Positions 38,907-48,339 of a DNA stretch of 64,000 bases are shown here, piece by piece; the stretch's first letter is position 1; each line of letters starts with the position of its first letter. The notes beneath the pieces were generated by a model, which was given only the letters and a program-made list of their open reading frames with translations, made no database searches and was not told where the DNA came from. The position numbers and the translations under genes are program-made. The DNA lies in the NCBI RefSeq assembly GCF_020037125.1, contig NZ_JAIQDG010000009.1, forward strand, positions 124,001-188,000. Reading direction: 5' to 3'. The stretch comes from Myxococcus sp. RHSTA-1-4. GTDB taxonomy: Bacteria > Myxococcota > Myxococcia > Myxococcales > Myxococcaceae.

Positions 38907-41645
38907 ATGGACTCGCGCGCTCCCGGCTCCCAGAAGAAGGACCCGTCCCACAACGTGCTCCACCAGCAGCACACGCGGCTGCCGCTGGACGTCATCTTCT
39001 CGCCTCGCAGCGTGGCGGTGGTGGGGGCCAGCGAGCGCCCCGGCAGCGTGGGGCGCACCGTCCTCTGGAACCTCATCAGCAATCCCTTCGGGGGCACCGT
39101 CTACCCCGTCAACCCCCACCGGCCCAACGTGCTGGGCATCAAGGCGTGGCCGTCCCTGCGCTCCCTGCCGGAGGTGGTGGACCTGGCCGTCATCATCACC
39201 CCCGCGCCCACGGTGCCCGGTGTCATTCGCGAGTGCGCGGAGCTGGGCGTCCGGGGCGCCATCATCATCTCCGCGGGCTTCAAGGAGACGGGGCCGGAGG
39301 GGGCTCGGCTGGAGCGGGAAATCCTCGACATCGCGCAGGCGGCGCGCATCCGCATCATCGGCCCCAACTGCCTGGGCGTCATGCGGCCTCCGAGCGGCTT
39401 CAACGCGACGTTCGCCGGTGCCATGGCGCGGCCGGGCAACGTGGCCTTCATCAGCCAGAGCGGCGCGCTGCTCACCGCCATCCTCGACTGGAGCCTGCGC
39501 GAGGCGGTGGGCTTCAGCGCCTTCGTCTCCGTGGGCTCCATGCTGGACGTGGGCTGGGGCGACCTCATCGACTTCCTGGCCGATGACCCGATGACGCGCT
39601 CCATCCTCCTCTACATGGAGTCCATCGGCGATGCGCGCGCCTTCCTCTCCGCCGCGCGCGAGGTGGCGCTCAACAAGCCCATCATCGTCATCAAGGCCGG
39701 GCGCACCGCGCAGGCCGCGCAGGCCGCCGCGTCCCACACCGGCACGCTGACGGGCAGCGACGAGGTGCTCAGCGCCGCCTTCCGCCGCTCGGGCGTGCTG
39801 CGCGTGGACTCCATCGCCGACCTCTTCTACATGGCGGAGACACTGGCCCGGCAGCCCCGTCCCGCCGGGCGGCGCCTCACCCTCCTCACCAACGCGGGCG
39901 GCCCCGGCGTGCTCGCCACGGACGCGCTGGTGGCCGGGGGCGGCGAGGTGGCCGTGCTCGGCGAGGACACGCGCAAGTCGCTTGACGCCTTCCTCCCGCC
40001 GGAGTGGAGCCATGGCAACCCGGTGGACATCCTCGGCGACGCGGACCCGGAGCGCTACGCGAAGGCGCTGGAGGTGGCGGGGAAGGACCCGAACAGCGAC
40101 GGACTGCTGGTCATCCTCACCCCGCAGGACATGACCGAGCCCACGAAGACGGCGGACCGGCTCAAGCCCTTCGCGAAGCTGCACGGCAAGCCGGTGCTGG
40201 CGAGCTGGATGGGCGGCTCGGAGGTGGCCGCGGGCGAGCGCATCCTCAACGACGCGGGCATCCCCACCTTCAACTATCCGGACACCGCGGCGCGCATCTT
40301 CAATTACATGTGGCGGTACACGTACAACCTGGCCGGGCTGTACGAGACGCCCACGCTGGCGGAGGAGCACGGCGCCGCCCGGGACGAGGCGCGCCGCCAG
40401 GTGGAAGAGGCCCGTGCGGCCGGGCGCACGCTGCTGACGGAGTACGAGTCCAAGCGGCTGCTGGCCGTGTATGGCATCCCCACGGTGGAGACGCGCCTGG
40501 CCCTCACCGAGGACGCGGCGGTGGCCGAGGCCGAGTCGCTGGGCTTCCCGGTGGTGGTGAAGCTGCACTCGCTGACGGTGAGCCACAAGTCGGACGTCGA
40601 TGGCGTGCGGCTGGACCTGCGGGACGCGGACGCGGTGCGCGCGGCGTTCCGGGGCATCCGCGAGCGGCTGGCGGAGCTGGGGCAGCCGGGCGCGTTCGAC
40701 GGCGTCACCGTGCAGCCCATGGTGAAGCTGGGCGGGTACGAGCTCATCGTCGGCAGCAGCGTGGACGCGCAGTTCGGGCCGGTGCTGCTGTTCGGCGCGG
40801 GCGGCACGCTGGTGGAGGTGTTCAAGGACCGGGCGCTGGGGCTGCCGCCGCTCAACACGACGCTGGCGCGGCGGATGATGGAGCAGACGCGCATCCACCA
40901 GGCGCTGCGCGGCGTGCGTGGGCGGCAGCCGGTGGACCTGGCGGAGCTGGAGCGGCTGATGGTGCGCTTCAGCCGCCTGGTGGTGGAGCAGCGCTTCGTG
41001 AAGGAGGTCGACATCAACCCGCTGCTGGCCTCGCCCGAGCGGCTGCTGGCGCTGGACGCGCGCGTGGTGCTGCACCCGTCCACGGTGCCGGAGGCGGAGC
41101 TGCCGAAGCTGGCCATTGAGCCCTACCCGTTGCAGTACGTGGCGCCGTACAAGATGCCCAATGGGGAGGAGGTCCTGCTGCGGCCCATCCGTCCCGAGGA
41201 CGAGCCGCGGATGGCGGAGTTCCACCGGACGCTGTCCGAGCACACGGTGTTCCTGCGCTACGCGGGGCTGTTGCAGCTCAGCACACGGGTGGGGCACGAG
41301 CGACTGGCGCGCATCTGCTTCAACGACTACGCGCGGGAGCTGGCGCTGGTGGCGGAGCGCAAGAGCGGCGAGCTGCTCGGGGTGGGCCGGCTGACACGTC
41401 TGCGGGGCTCGCTGGACGCGGAGTTCGCCATCCTCATCAGCGACCAGGTGCAGAAGCAGGGCCTGGGCACGGAGCTGCTCCGCCGGCTGGTGGACATTGG
41501 CCGCGACTGGGGGATGCAGCGCATCGTCGCGGACATCCTGTCGAACAACCGGCCCATGCAGACCATCAGCCGGAAGCTGGGGTTCTCCATCCTCCCCCAC
41601 GAGGAGCTGTCCCCGGACATGGTGAAGGCGGTGAAGGTGCTCTGA
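38907..41645 (+). CDS. Acyl-CoA synthetase (NDP-forming)/GNAT protein acetyltransferase, Pat type
   Basis: 912 residues, the usual size for Pat/YfiQ lysine acetyltransferases. A CoA-binding domain comes first ([20 protein letters not shown]), then the succinyl-CoA-synthetase-like ligase domain ([39 protein letters not shown]), then an ATP-grasp region at about 510-740 ([39 protein letters not shown]). The C-terminal GNAT domain is at about 745-912 ([20 protein letters not shown], with acetyl-CoA loop [14 protein letters not shown]). Pat proteins acetylate acetyl-CoA synthetase and other metabolic enzymes. The ligase His is in [11 protein letters not shown]. It is monocistronic, upstream of a toxin-antitoxin module. 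Confidence 0.92.
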   Translation: MDSRAPGSQKKDPSHNVLHQQHTRLPLDVIFSPRSVAVVGASERPGSVGRTVLWNLISNPFGGTVYPVNPHRPNVLGIKAWPSLRSLPEVVDLAVIITPAPTVPGVIRECAELGVRGAIIISAGFKETGPEGARLEREILDIAQAARIRIIGPNCLGVMRPPSGFNATFAGAMARPGNVAFISQSGALLTAILDWSLREAVGFSAFVSVGSMLDVGWGDLIDFLADDPMTRSILLYMESIGDARAFLSAAREVALNKPIIVIKAGRTAQAAQAAASHTGTLTGSDEVLSAAFRRSGVLRVDSIADLFYMAETLARQPRPAGRRLTLLTNAGGPGVLATDALVAGGGEVAVLGEDTRKSLDAFLPPEWSHGNPVDILGDADPERYAKALEVAGKDPNSDGLLVILTPQDMTEPTKTADRLKPFAKLHGKPVLASWMGGSEVAAGERILNDAGIPTFNYPDTAARIFNYMWRYTYNLAGLYETPTLAEEHGAARDEARRQVEEARAAGRTLLTEYESKRLLAVYGIPTVETRLALTEDAAVAEAESLGFPVVVKLHSLTVSHKSDVDGVRLDLRDADAVRAAFRGIRERLAELGQPGAFDGVTVQPMVKLGGYELIVGSSVDAQFGPVLLFGAGGTLVEVFKDRALGLPPLNTTLARRMMEQTRIHQALRGVRGRQPVDLAELERLMVRFSRLVVEQRFVKEVDINPLLASPERLLALDARVVLHPSTVPEAELPKLAIEPYPLQYVAPYKMPNGEEVLLRPIRPEDEPRMAEFHRTLSEHTVFLRYAGLLQLSTRVGHERLARICFNDYARELALVAERKSGELLGVGRLTRLRGSLDAEFAILISDQVQKQGLGTELLRRLVDIGRDWGMQRIVADILSNNRPMQTISRKLGFSILPHEELSPDMVKAVKVL

Positions 41646-41700
41646 AGCTCGGGTTACGGGCTGAAATCTGACTGGTTCGCGGACCGTTATCGGACTAAAT

Positions 41701-41716
41701 CCAATTGGCACATTGG
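41701..41716. promoter_or_regulatory. Palindromic site upstream of toxin-antitoxin genes
   Basis: CCAAT-TGGCAC-ATTGG has 5-bp perfect arms and also contains the palindrome CCAATTGG. It sits 10 bases upstream of the antitoxin ATG, where Phd-type antitoxins normally bind to autorepress. Confidence 0.4.
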
Positions 41717-41725
41717 AGGTGCTCG

Positions 41726-42028
41726 ATGCGGTCCCTGCGCGTTTCCGAAGACATCGTCCCCATCAGCGACTTCAAGGCCCAGGCGTCGGAGTGGCTGAGA
41801 AGGCTGGGGGAGTCAGGCCAGCCGCTGGTCATCACCCAGAATGGCAAGCCCGCGGGCGTGCTGCTGTCCCCTGAGTCCTTCGATGAGCTGACGGAGAAGA
41901 TCCGCTTCATCGGGTCAATCGAGGAGGGGCTCGAGGATGCAAGGGCAGGGCGTGTACACACGCATGACGACGTGGTGTCGGAGATGAAGAAGCGCTACCG
42001 CAAGCCCGCAAGGCCTGGCTCGAGGTGA
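41726..42028 (+). CDS. Phd/YefM-type antitoxin
   Basis: 100 residues. The N-terminal dimerisation/DNA-binding domain has the family pattern VPISDFKAQASEWLRRLG followed by PLVITQNGKPAGVLLSPESF. The C-terminal 35 residues (EEGLEDARAGRVHTHDDV) are the flexible, acidic toxin-neutralising tail. GGAGGTG precedes the ATG. The stop overlaps the toxin GTG (GTGA), so antitoxin is made first and the toxin is translationally coupled. Autoregulation through the palindrome just upstream is likely. Confidence 0.93.
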   Translation: MRSLRVSEDIVPISDFKAQASEWLRRLGESGQPLVITQNGKPAGVLLSPESFDELTEKIRFIGSIEEGLEDARAGRVHTHDDVVSEMKKRYRKPARPGSR

Positions 42029-42357
42029 AGCGCCGCACTCCGTCGGGCCGTGCGCTCCGGGTCGTCTGGACGGAACGCGCACTGAGGGACCTTCGCGATA
42101 TCGGCGACTTCATCGCCCGGGACGATCCAAGAGCCGCGGGACTTTGGGTCGGAACGCTGGTCCAGGCCGCCGAGTCTGTCGCGGCGCTCCCTCGCTCCGG
42201 GCGAGTGGTGGCGGAGCTGGGGCGCGACGACATCCGGGAGGTTCTCCGCCGCAGCTACCGCATCGTCTACCGTGTCCGGAGCCGGACGCTGGAGGTACTG
42301 ACGGTCTTCGAGGGACACCGCCTGCTTCCGCGACGGGCCATTCCTGACGAGTCCTGA
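42025..42357 (+). CDS. ParE/RelE-superfamily toxin
   Basis: 110 residues from a GTG overlapping the antitoxin stop. Matches the ParE branch: VVWTERALRDLRDIGDFIAR, DPRAAGLWVGTLVQAAESVA, LPRSGRVVAELGRDDIREVL, RSYRIVYRVRSRTLEVLTVF and a final EGHRLLPR. ParE toxins inhibit DNA gyrase, while RelE members cleave mRNA on ribosomes. The RelE catalytic basic pattern is not clear, so gyrase poisoning is the better guess. Length is normal and the frame intact, so the module should be functional. Confidence 0.9.
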   Translation: MKRRTPSGRALRVVWTERALRDLRDIGDFIARDDPRAAGLWVGTLVQAAESVAALPRSGRVVAELGRDDIREVLRRSYRIVYRVRSRTLEVLTVFEGHRLLPRRAIPDES

Positions 42358-42466
42358 CCCGGGGGCGGTGCCGCCGGCCAGGGAAGCGTTCTCCTTCACG
42401 CATCGTGCGTCGGCAGGCGATTTTTCCCGGTGAGGGCGCGGTCCGCCGCCTAGAGTCTGCCGTGTG

Positions 42467-45016
42467 ATGGCCACCTCTGAAAACCAAGCGCCGCTCGCCG
42501 CCCTGCTCCCCAAGCCGGGAGAGCCTCCCCTGGACGCGGATGAGATCCTCAATCGCTTCGTCGGCTACGTGGCGACGAACGGGCTGAGCCTCTACCCGGC
42601 CCAGGAGGAAGCCATCCTGGAGCTGCTGGCGGGCAAGCACCTGTTCCTCAAGACGCCCACGGGCTCCGGCAAGTCGCTGGTGGCCACCGCCCTCCACTTC
42701 AAGGCCATGGCCGAGGGCAAGGTCTCCTTCTACACCTGCCCCATCAAGGCCCTGGTGAACGAGAAGTTCTTCGCCCTCTGCGACGCCTTCGGCGCCGAGA
42801 ACGTGGGCATGCTCACCGGCGACGCCAGCATCAACCGCAACGCGCGCATCATCTGCTGCACGGCGGAAATCCTCGCCAACCTCGCGCTGCGCGACGCGGG
42901 CACCCGCGTGGACTACGTCGTCATGGACGAGTTCCACTACTACTCCGACAGGGAGCGCGGGGTGGCGTGGCAGCTCCCGCTGATTGCCCTGCCGGACACC
43001 ACGTTCCTGCTGATGTCCGCCACGCTCGGCCCCACGCACGTCATCGAGGAGAGCCTGCAGAAGCTCTCCAGCCGCGAGGTGGCCACCGTGCGCAGCGACC
43101 AGCGCCCCGTGCCGCTGGACTTCGACTACCGCGAGACGCCCCTGCACGAGACGATTGAAGACCTCATCGCGCGCGGGAAGTACCCCATCTACCTGGTCAA
43201 CTTCTCCCAGCGCGCCGCCGCCGAGCAGGCGCAGAACCTCATGAGCGTGGACTTCTCCACCAAGGAGGAGAAGGAGGCCATCCGCCTGGCGCTGATGGAC
43301 GCGCCCTTCGACACGCCCTACGGCAAGGAGTTCCAGCGCTTCCTCCGCCACGGCATCGGCATGCACCACGCGGGCCTGCTGCCCAAGTACCGGCTGCTGG
43401 TGGAGAAGCTGGCGCAGGGCGGCCACCTCAAGGTCATCAGCGGCACGGACACGCTGGGCGTGGGCGTCAACATCCCCATCCGCACCGTGCTCTTCACCCA
43501 GCTCTTCAAGTTCAACGGCGAGAAGCTGACCACCCTGAGCGTGCGCGACTTCAAGCAGATTGCCGGCCGCGCGGGCCGCAAGGGCTTCGACACCCAGGGC
43601 AGCGTGGTGGCCCAGGCCCCCGAGTACGTCATCGAGAACATCAAGCAGGCGGCGAAGGAGGCCGCGGGCAAGAAGAAGGCCCCCAAGGCCAAGCCGCCGC
43701 AGAAGGGCTTCGTCCAGTACGACCGCAACACCTTCGAGCGGCTCCAGAACGGCATGCCCGAGCCGCTGGAGTCCCGCTTCGCGGTGTCGCACGGCATGAT
43801 TCTCAACCTCCTCCAGAGCGAGCACGAGACGGCGGGCCGCGGCGGCTACCGCCGGCTGGTGCAGCTCATCCAGCGGTGCCACGACTCGGACTTCCTGAAG
43901 CGCCGGCACCTGAAGGAAGCGGCCCGGGACTTCCGCACGCTGGTGGGCGCGGGCATCGTCGAGGTGGTGCGCGGCCAGAATGGCTCCGGCGCCCACGTGA
44001 AGGTCGCGGGCGAGCTGCAGCACGACTTCAGCCTCAACCACACGCTGTCGCTGTACCTGCTGGAGACGCTGGAGCTCCTGGACCCCACCACGGACACGTA
44101 CGCGCTGGACGTGGTGACGCTGGTGGAGTCGATTCTGGAGAACCCGGACGTGGTGCTCTACGCGCAGCTCAACCAGCTCAAGGGCGAGAAGGTCAACGAG
44201 CTGAAGGCGCAGGGCATGGAGTACGACGACCGGATGGAGGAGCTGGAGAAGCTGGAGTGGCCCAAGCCCAACCGCGACTTCATCTACGGCACCTTCAACA
44301 AGTTCGCGCAGAAGCACCCGTGGGTGGCCGAGGAGAACATCCGCCCCAAGTCCGTGGTGCGGGACATGTTCGAGCGCTTCATGTCCTTCCACGACTACGT
44401 GCGCGAGTACGGCCTGCAGCGCAGCGAGGGCGTGCTGCTGCGCTATGTGAATGACGTCTACAAGACGCTGGTGCAGACGGTGCCCGAGCGCTTCCGCACG
44501 GAGGAGGTGGAGGACTTCTGCGACCACCTGCGCGCCACGCTGCGGCAGGTGGACTCCAGCCTCCTGGACGAGTGGGAGCGGATGAAGAACCCGGACGTGG
44601 CCATCGCCGCGAAGCCGGTGGTGGAGCTCAAGCCGAAGGAGCTCACCGACGACCCGAAGGCCTTCGCCGCCCGCGTACGCGAGGAGCTGCATCGGCTGCT
44701 CAGGGCGCTGGGGCAGAAGCGCTACATGGACGCGCTGGCCATGCTGGACAACCCACTGGGCGAGTGGACCGCGCCCAAGCTGGAGCAGGCCATGGTGCCG
44801 TACTTCGAGGAGCACAAGGTGGTGGTGCTCACGCCCCAGGCGCGCAGGCCCGCCAACACCTTCCTCAAGGAGGCCGGGACGCGGCTCTGGGAGGTCCAGC
44901 AGCGCATCATGGACCCCGAGGGACACGGGGACTGGATGCTCGACTGCGAGATTGACCTGCGGGACAGGAAGCTGGACGACGGCCCCATCCTCATCCTTCG
45001 CCGGGTGGGGATGTAG
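42467..45016 (+). CDS. Ski2-like DEAD/DEAH-box RNA helicase with DUF3516
   Basis: 849 residues. Superfamily 2 helicase: Walker A TPTGSGKS (63-70), PIKALVNEK (motif Ia), MLTGDASIN, motif II as DEFH (154-157) instead of DEVH, motif III MSATLG, and the Ski2-type motifs IV-VI with MHHAGLLPKYRLLVEKLAQG, SGTDTLGVGVNIP and QIAGRAGRKGFDTQG. The second half contains a DUF3516-like region typical of a bacterial group of Ski2 homologues. It presumably unwinds structured RNA; partners are unknown. The ATG at 42467 directly follows a possible GTG start at 42464. The end overlaps the convergent small secreted gene by 26 bases. Confidence 0.92.
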   Translation: MATSENQAPLAALLPKPGEPPLDADEILNRFVGYVATNGLSLYPAQEEAILELLAGKHLFLKTPTGSGKSLVATALHFKAMAEGKVSFYTCPIKALVNEKFFALCDAFGAENVGMLTGDASINRNARIICCTAEILANLALRDAGTRVDYVVMDEFHYYSDRERGVAWQLPLIALPDTTFLLMSATLGPTHVIEESLQKLSSREVATVRSDQRPVPLDFDYRETPLHETIEDLIARGKYPIYLVNFSQRAAAEQAQNLMSVDFSTKEEKEAIRLALMDAPFDTPYGKEFQRFLRHGIGMHHAGLLPKYRLLVEKLAQGGHLKVISGTDTLGVGVNIPIRTVLFTQLFKFNGEKLTTLSVRDFKQIAGRAGRKGFDTQGSVVAQAPEYVIENIKQAAKEAAGKKKAPKAKPPQKGFVQYDRNTFERLQNGMPEPLESRFAVSHGMILNLLQSEHETAGRGGYRRLVQLIQRCHDSDFLKRRHLKEAARDFRTLVGAGIVEVVRGQNGSGAHVKVAGELQHDFSLNHTLSLYLLETLELLDPTTDTYALDVVTLVESILENPDVVLYAQLNQLKGEKVNELKAQGMEYDDRMEELEKLEWPKPNRDFIYGTFNKFAQKHPWVAEENIRPKSVVRDMFERFMSFHDYVREYGLQRSEGVLLRYVNDVYKTLVQTVPERFRTEEVEDFCDHLRATLRQVDSSLLDEWERMKNPDVAIAAKPVVELKPKELTDDPKAFAARVREELHRLLRALGQKRYMDALAMLDNPLGEWTAPKLEQAMVPYFEEHKVVVLTPQARRPANTFLKEAGTRLWEVQQRIMDPEGHGDWMLDCEIDLRDRKLDDGPILILRRVGM

Positions 45017-45449
45017 CCGGCGTCGCCTCCGCCACGTCCAGCGCGCCCGTGGCGCCGGGCTCCAGCACCCACTGCCACTCCCGGGTGGCGAAGACGACGC
45101 GGTCCGTCTCGCAGCGGACCTCCAGCTCCGCGTCCTCGATGGTCCACGAGCCAATCCACACCGTCGTCTTGCGGACGCACTCGGAGCCGCCGCACTCCTC
45201 CGTGTCCGCCACCCACACCCGGCCTCCCGGCACGGCGGGGCAGGAGAGGGGCTCGGCGTAGCGGAGCAGCGGCGCGTCCGTGGCCTCGGGGTCCTCCATG
45301 AAGAACTGGGACTCGTCCACGGTGCCCACCAGCTCGGCCATCTCGTGGGGCGCGCCCTCCGTGTAGGGGACCTCCTCCTGGGCCAGTGCCAGGGGCGCGG
45401 CCAGCCAGCCACACAGCAGCGTCACCTTCCCAAACCGTGTCGTCCACAT
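44991..45449 (-). CDS. Small secreted protein
   Basis: 152 residues, no recognised family. A type I signal peptide (KVTLLCGWLAAPLALAQEE) precedes an acidic region (ESQFFMEDPEATDAPLL). A beta-rich domain with four Cys follows (LSCPAVPGGRVWVADTEECG, SECVRKTTVWIGSWTIEDAE, RCETDRVVFATREWQWVLEP), probably forming two disulphides. The ATG at 45447-45449 has GGAG 7 bases upstream. Its 3' end overlaps the helicase gene on the other strand. Confidence 0.75.
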   Translation of the reverse strand: MWTTRFGKVTLLCGWLAAPLALAQEEVPYTEGAPHEMAELVGTVDESQFFMEDPEATDAPLLRYAEPLSCPAVPGGRVWVADTEECGGSECVRKTTVWIGSWTIEDAELEVRCETDRVVFATREWQWVLEPGATGALDVAEATPATSPPGEG

Positions 45450-45638
45450 GCCTCGGGCTCCCCGCCGCGGACTCGTGCGCGGCTCACGGGCGGGGTGTTG
45501 TGCAAGGCCCGGACCGGGCCTCCGTGTGGCTCCGGAGACACGGGGCCGGCGCATGGGCGCACACATCGTCCGGTGCCGGGCGAATGCCGCGTGAATGGCC
45601 GGGCCGGAGATGTGGTGCGGCGTTACGGTTGAAGGCGT

Positions 45639-48308
45639 ATGGCCCGACCACGTGCCCTGGAACAGCCCCTCCGTCGTGACGTCCGCCTGCTCGGCAGGCT
45701 CCTCGGGGAGGTGCTCGTCGAGCAGGAAGGGAAGGCGCTCTACGACCTGGAGGAAGAGGTGAGGCGCCTGGCCATCCAGCGCCGGCGCGGGCCGGTGGCG
45801 GGGCGGCGAGCCGCGGCGGCGGAGCTGGGAGAGGTGCTCCAGCGTCTGCCCATGGAGCGGGCCGAGCCCGTGCTGCGCGCCTTCTCCGTCTACTTCCAGC
45901 TCGTCAACATCGCGGAGCAGCACCACCGCATCCGCCGCGCGCGCACCCACGCGGCCTCGGCTTCCGCCCGTCCGCAGCGCGGCTCACTGGAGGCCACGCT
46001 GCTGTCGCTCAAGGCCTCCGGAGTACCGCCCCAGCGCGTGCGTGAGGCCCTGCGCCACATGCGGGTGACACTCACGCTCACCGCGCACCCCACGCAGGCC
46101 GTGCGCCGCACGCTGCTGGAGAAGCTCTACCGCATCTCCAGCCTGCTGGAGGACCGGGACCGCTGCCAGCTGACGCCCCGGGAGTCCGCCGACAACCTGG
46201 AGTCCCTCCGAGAGGAAATCACCACCCTCTGGCAGACGGACGAGCTGCGCCGCGAGCGTCCCACCGTGGGCGACGAGGTGAAGAACGTCCTCTGGTACGT
46301 GGAGGAGGTGCTCGCGGAGCAGCTCTCCCTCACCCCGGAGCTGCTGGAGTGGGCCTTCGAGCACGCCTATGGCGAGCCGCTCGGGCCGGTGGGCACGCCG
46401 GTGCGCGTGCACTCCTGGGTGGGCGGGGACATGGACGGCAACCCGCTGGTGACGCCGGAGGTGTTCGCGGACACGCTGCGCGCGCACCGCGCCCGTGGCC
46501 TCAGGCGGCTGCTGAGAGACCTGGAGGAGCTGGGTGGCAGGCTCTCCCAGTCGGAGCGGCACGCACGGCCGTCGCCGGAGCTGGAGGAATCCCTGGCCCG
46601 CGACGCGGCGGAGCTGCCCGAGGTGGAGCGCCGCCAGGGCCCTCGCACCACCGGTGAGCCGTGGCGCCGGAAGATGCGCTTCATGGAGGAGCGCCTTCAG
46701 CGCGCCCTGCGGTACGTGACGGCGCAGCGGGCCGGAGAGCCGCTGGAGATGCCGGCCGGAGCCTACCGGACACCGGAGGCGTTGCTGGGAGATATGGACC
46801 TGCTGGCGCGCTCGCTGGAGGAGGCGAAGGGCGCCCACGCGGGACTGCGGCGGCTGCGCCGGATGCGGGAGCAGGTGTGCGCGCTGGGCCTGTCCCTGGT
46901 GGAGCTGGAGGCCCGCGTGCCGGCCGAAGACGCGGTGAGCGCGGCGGCCTCTCTGGATGGGGGGCCTCCGCCGTCGGAGGGTGGGGCGCGGCTGCTCGCG
47001 GTGCTGGCGCGACTGAAGGAGGCACAGGCCGAGTCGGGCGAGCCGGCGTGCCGCACCCTCATCCTCAGCATGGCCAGCACGTCGGAGGACGTGCTCGCGG
47101 CCTTCCGCTGCGTGAAGCACGCGGGCCTGTGGGACGCGACGCGCGGCTGCGCCACCGTGGACGTGGTGCCCCTGTTCGAGCAGCTCGGGGCGCTGGACGC
47201 GGGGCCGGATGTGCTGCGCGAGCTCTTCGCCCATCCGGAGTACCGTCGGCACCTGGATGCGCGGGGCGTGCAGGAGGTGATGGTGGGCTACAGCGACTCC
47301 GGCAAGGAGGTGGGACTCCTGGCGGCGAGCGCGGCGCTCCAGCGCGCGCAGGTGACGCTCACGGAGACGGCGCGCGAGGCCGGGGTGCCGCTGCGCCTGT
47401 TCCACGGCCGCGGTGAGTCCGTGGCCCGCGGCGGAGGCCCGGCGCAGGAGGCCATCCTCGCGCTGCCTCCGGGCGCGGTGGCGGGTGGCTACAAGGCCAC
47501 GGAGCAGGGCGAGGCGCTGGACCACAAGTACGCGCGCCCGGAGCTGGCGCGGCGCACGCTGGAGCTAATCCTCGGCGGCGTGCTGCTGCACACGCTGGAC
47601 GCGCAGCCGCGCCCGCCGCCCGAGGACGAGAGCACCTTCCGCGCCGTGTTCGACACGCTGGCGGAGACGGGACGGCGCGAGTACCGCGCGCTCGTCTGGG
47701 AGGACCCGCGCTTCCTGGAGCTGTTCACCGCGGCGACGCCGGTGGAGGAAATCGCGTCGCTGCCCATCGGCTCGCGCCCCAGCAAGCGCAAGGCGGGGGG
47801 ACTGGAGACGCTGCGCGCGATTCCGTGGGTGTTCGCCTGGACGCAGAACCGGGCCATCCTCCCCGGCTGGTACGGAGTGGGCTCGGCCCTGGAGGCGTAC
47901 TCGCTGGAGCCGGGTGGGGCGGAGCGGCTGAAGCGCATGTACCGGGAGTGGCCCTTCTTCCGCTCCGTCATCGACAACGTCACCATGGTGCTGGCCAAGT
48001 CGGACATGGCCATCGCCAGCCGCTACGCGAAGCTGGCGCCCCGCTCCACGCGGCCGCTGTGGCGGCGCATCCAGCAGGAGCACCGGCGCACGCGCAAGCA
48101 GGTGAAGGCGCTGACGGGCGAGCTGAAGCTGCTGGACCACAACCCGCGGCTCCAGCGCAGCATCGCCCTGCGCAACCCCTACGTGGACCCGATGTCCTTC
48201 CTGCAGGTGGAGCTGCTCATGCGCAAGCGCGAGGGACAGACCGAGTGCGACCGGCCGCTGCTCCTCACGCTCAACGGCATCGCCGCCGGCATGCGCAACA
48301 CGGGGTAG
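45639..48308 (+). CDS. ppc: Phosphoenolpyruvate carboxylase
   Basis: 889 residues, normal length. Makes oxaloacetate from PEP and bicarbonate, replenishing the TCA cycle. Conserved elements: catalytic His motif LTLTAHPTQAVRRTLLEKLY (about 147), SWVGGDMDGNP, VGYSDSGKEVG (about 549), the catalytic loop FHGRGESVARGGGP (about 587), TEQGEALDHKYA, RAIPWVFAWTQNR, RNPYVDPMSFLQVELL and the C-terminal GIAAGMRNTG. The catalytic loop differs from the Escherichia coli sequence (GRGGSIGRGGAP) at two glycines, G to E and G to A, while both Arg are kept. The gene has its own promoter region and is followed by a CSD-like gene. Confidence 0.96.
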   Translation: MARPRALEQPLRRDVRLLGRLLGEVLVEQEGKALYDLEEEVRRLAIQRRRGPVAGRRAAAAELGEVLQRLPMERAEPVLRAFSVYFQLVNIAEQHHRIRRARTHAASASARPQRGSLEATLLSLKASGVPPQRVREALRHMRVTLTLTAHPTQAVRRTLLEKLYRISSLLEDRDRCQLTPRESADNLESLREEITTLWQTDELRRERPTVGDEVKNVLWYVEEVLAEQLSLTPELLEWAFEHAYGEPLGPVGTPVRVHSWVGGDMDGNPLVTPEVFADTLRAHRARGLRRLLRDLEELGGRLSQSERHARPSPELEESLARDAAELPEVERRQGPRTTGEPWRRKMRFMEERLQRALRYVTAQRAGEPLEMPAGAYRTPEALLGDMDLLARSLEEAKGAHAGLRRLRRMREQVCALGLSLVELEARVPAEDAVSAAASLDGGPPPSEGGARLLAVLARLKEAQAESGEPACRTLILSMASTSEDVLAAFRCVKHAGLWDATRGCATVDVVPLFEQLGALDAGPDVLRELFAHPEYRRHLDARGVQEVMVGYSDSGKEVGLLAASAALQRAQVTLTETAREAGVPLRLFHGRGESVARGGGPAQEAILALPPGAVAGGYKATEQGEALDHKYARPELARRTLELILGGVLLHTLDAQPRPPPEDESTFRAVFDTLAETGRREYRALVWEDPRFLELFTAATPVEEIASLPIGSRPSKRKAGGLETLRAIPWVFAWTQNRAILPGWYGVGSALEAYSLEPGGAERLKRMYREWPFFRSVIDNVTMVLAKSDMAIASRYAKLAPRSTRPLWRRIQQEHRRTRKQVKALTGELKLLDHNPRLQRSIALRNPYVDPMSFLQVELLMRKREGQTECDRPLLLTLNGIAAGMRNTG

Positions 48309-48339
48309 GCTGGCCGTGGCGGGCCGCGAGGAGGATGGG

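Noticed and set aside
38799..41711. 970-codon open frame on the minus strand opposite the Pat-type acetyltransferase
   Set aside because: Translation is His/Arg/Leu-rich low complexity; the plus-strand frame has full ligase and GNAT motifs.
42110..45412. 1100-codon minus-strand open frame opposite the helicase
   Set aside because: Antisense of a well-conserved helicase; no recognisable motifs.
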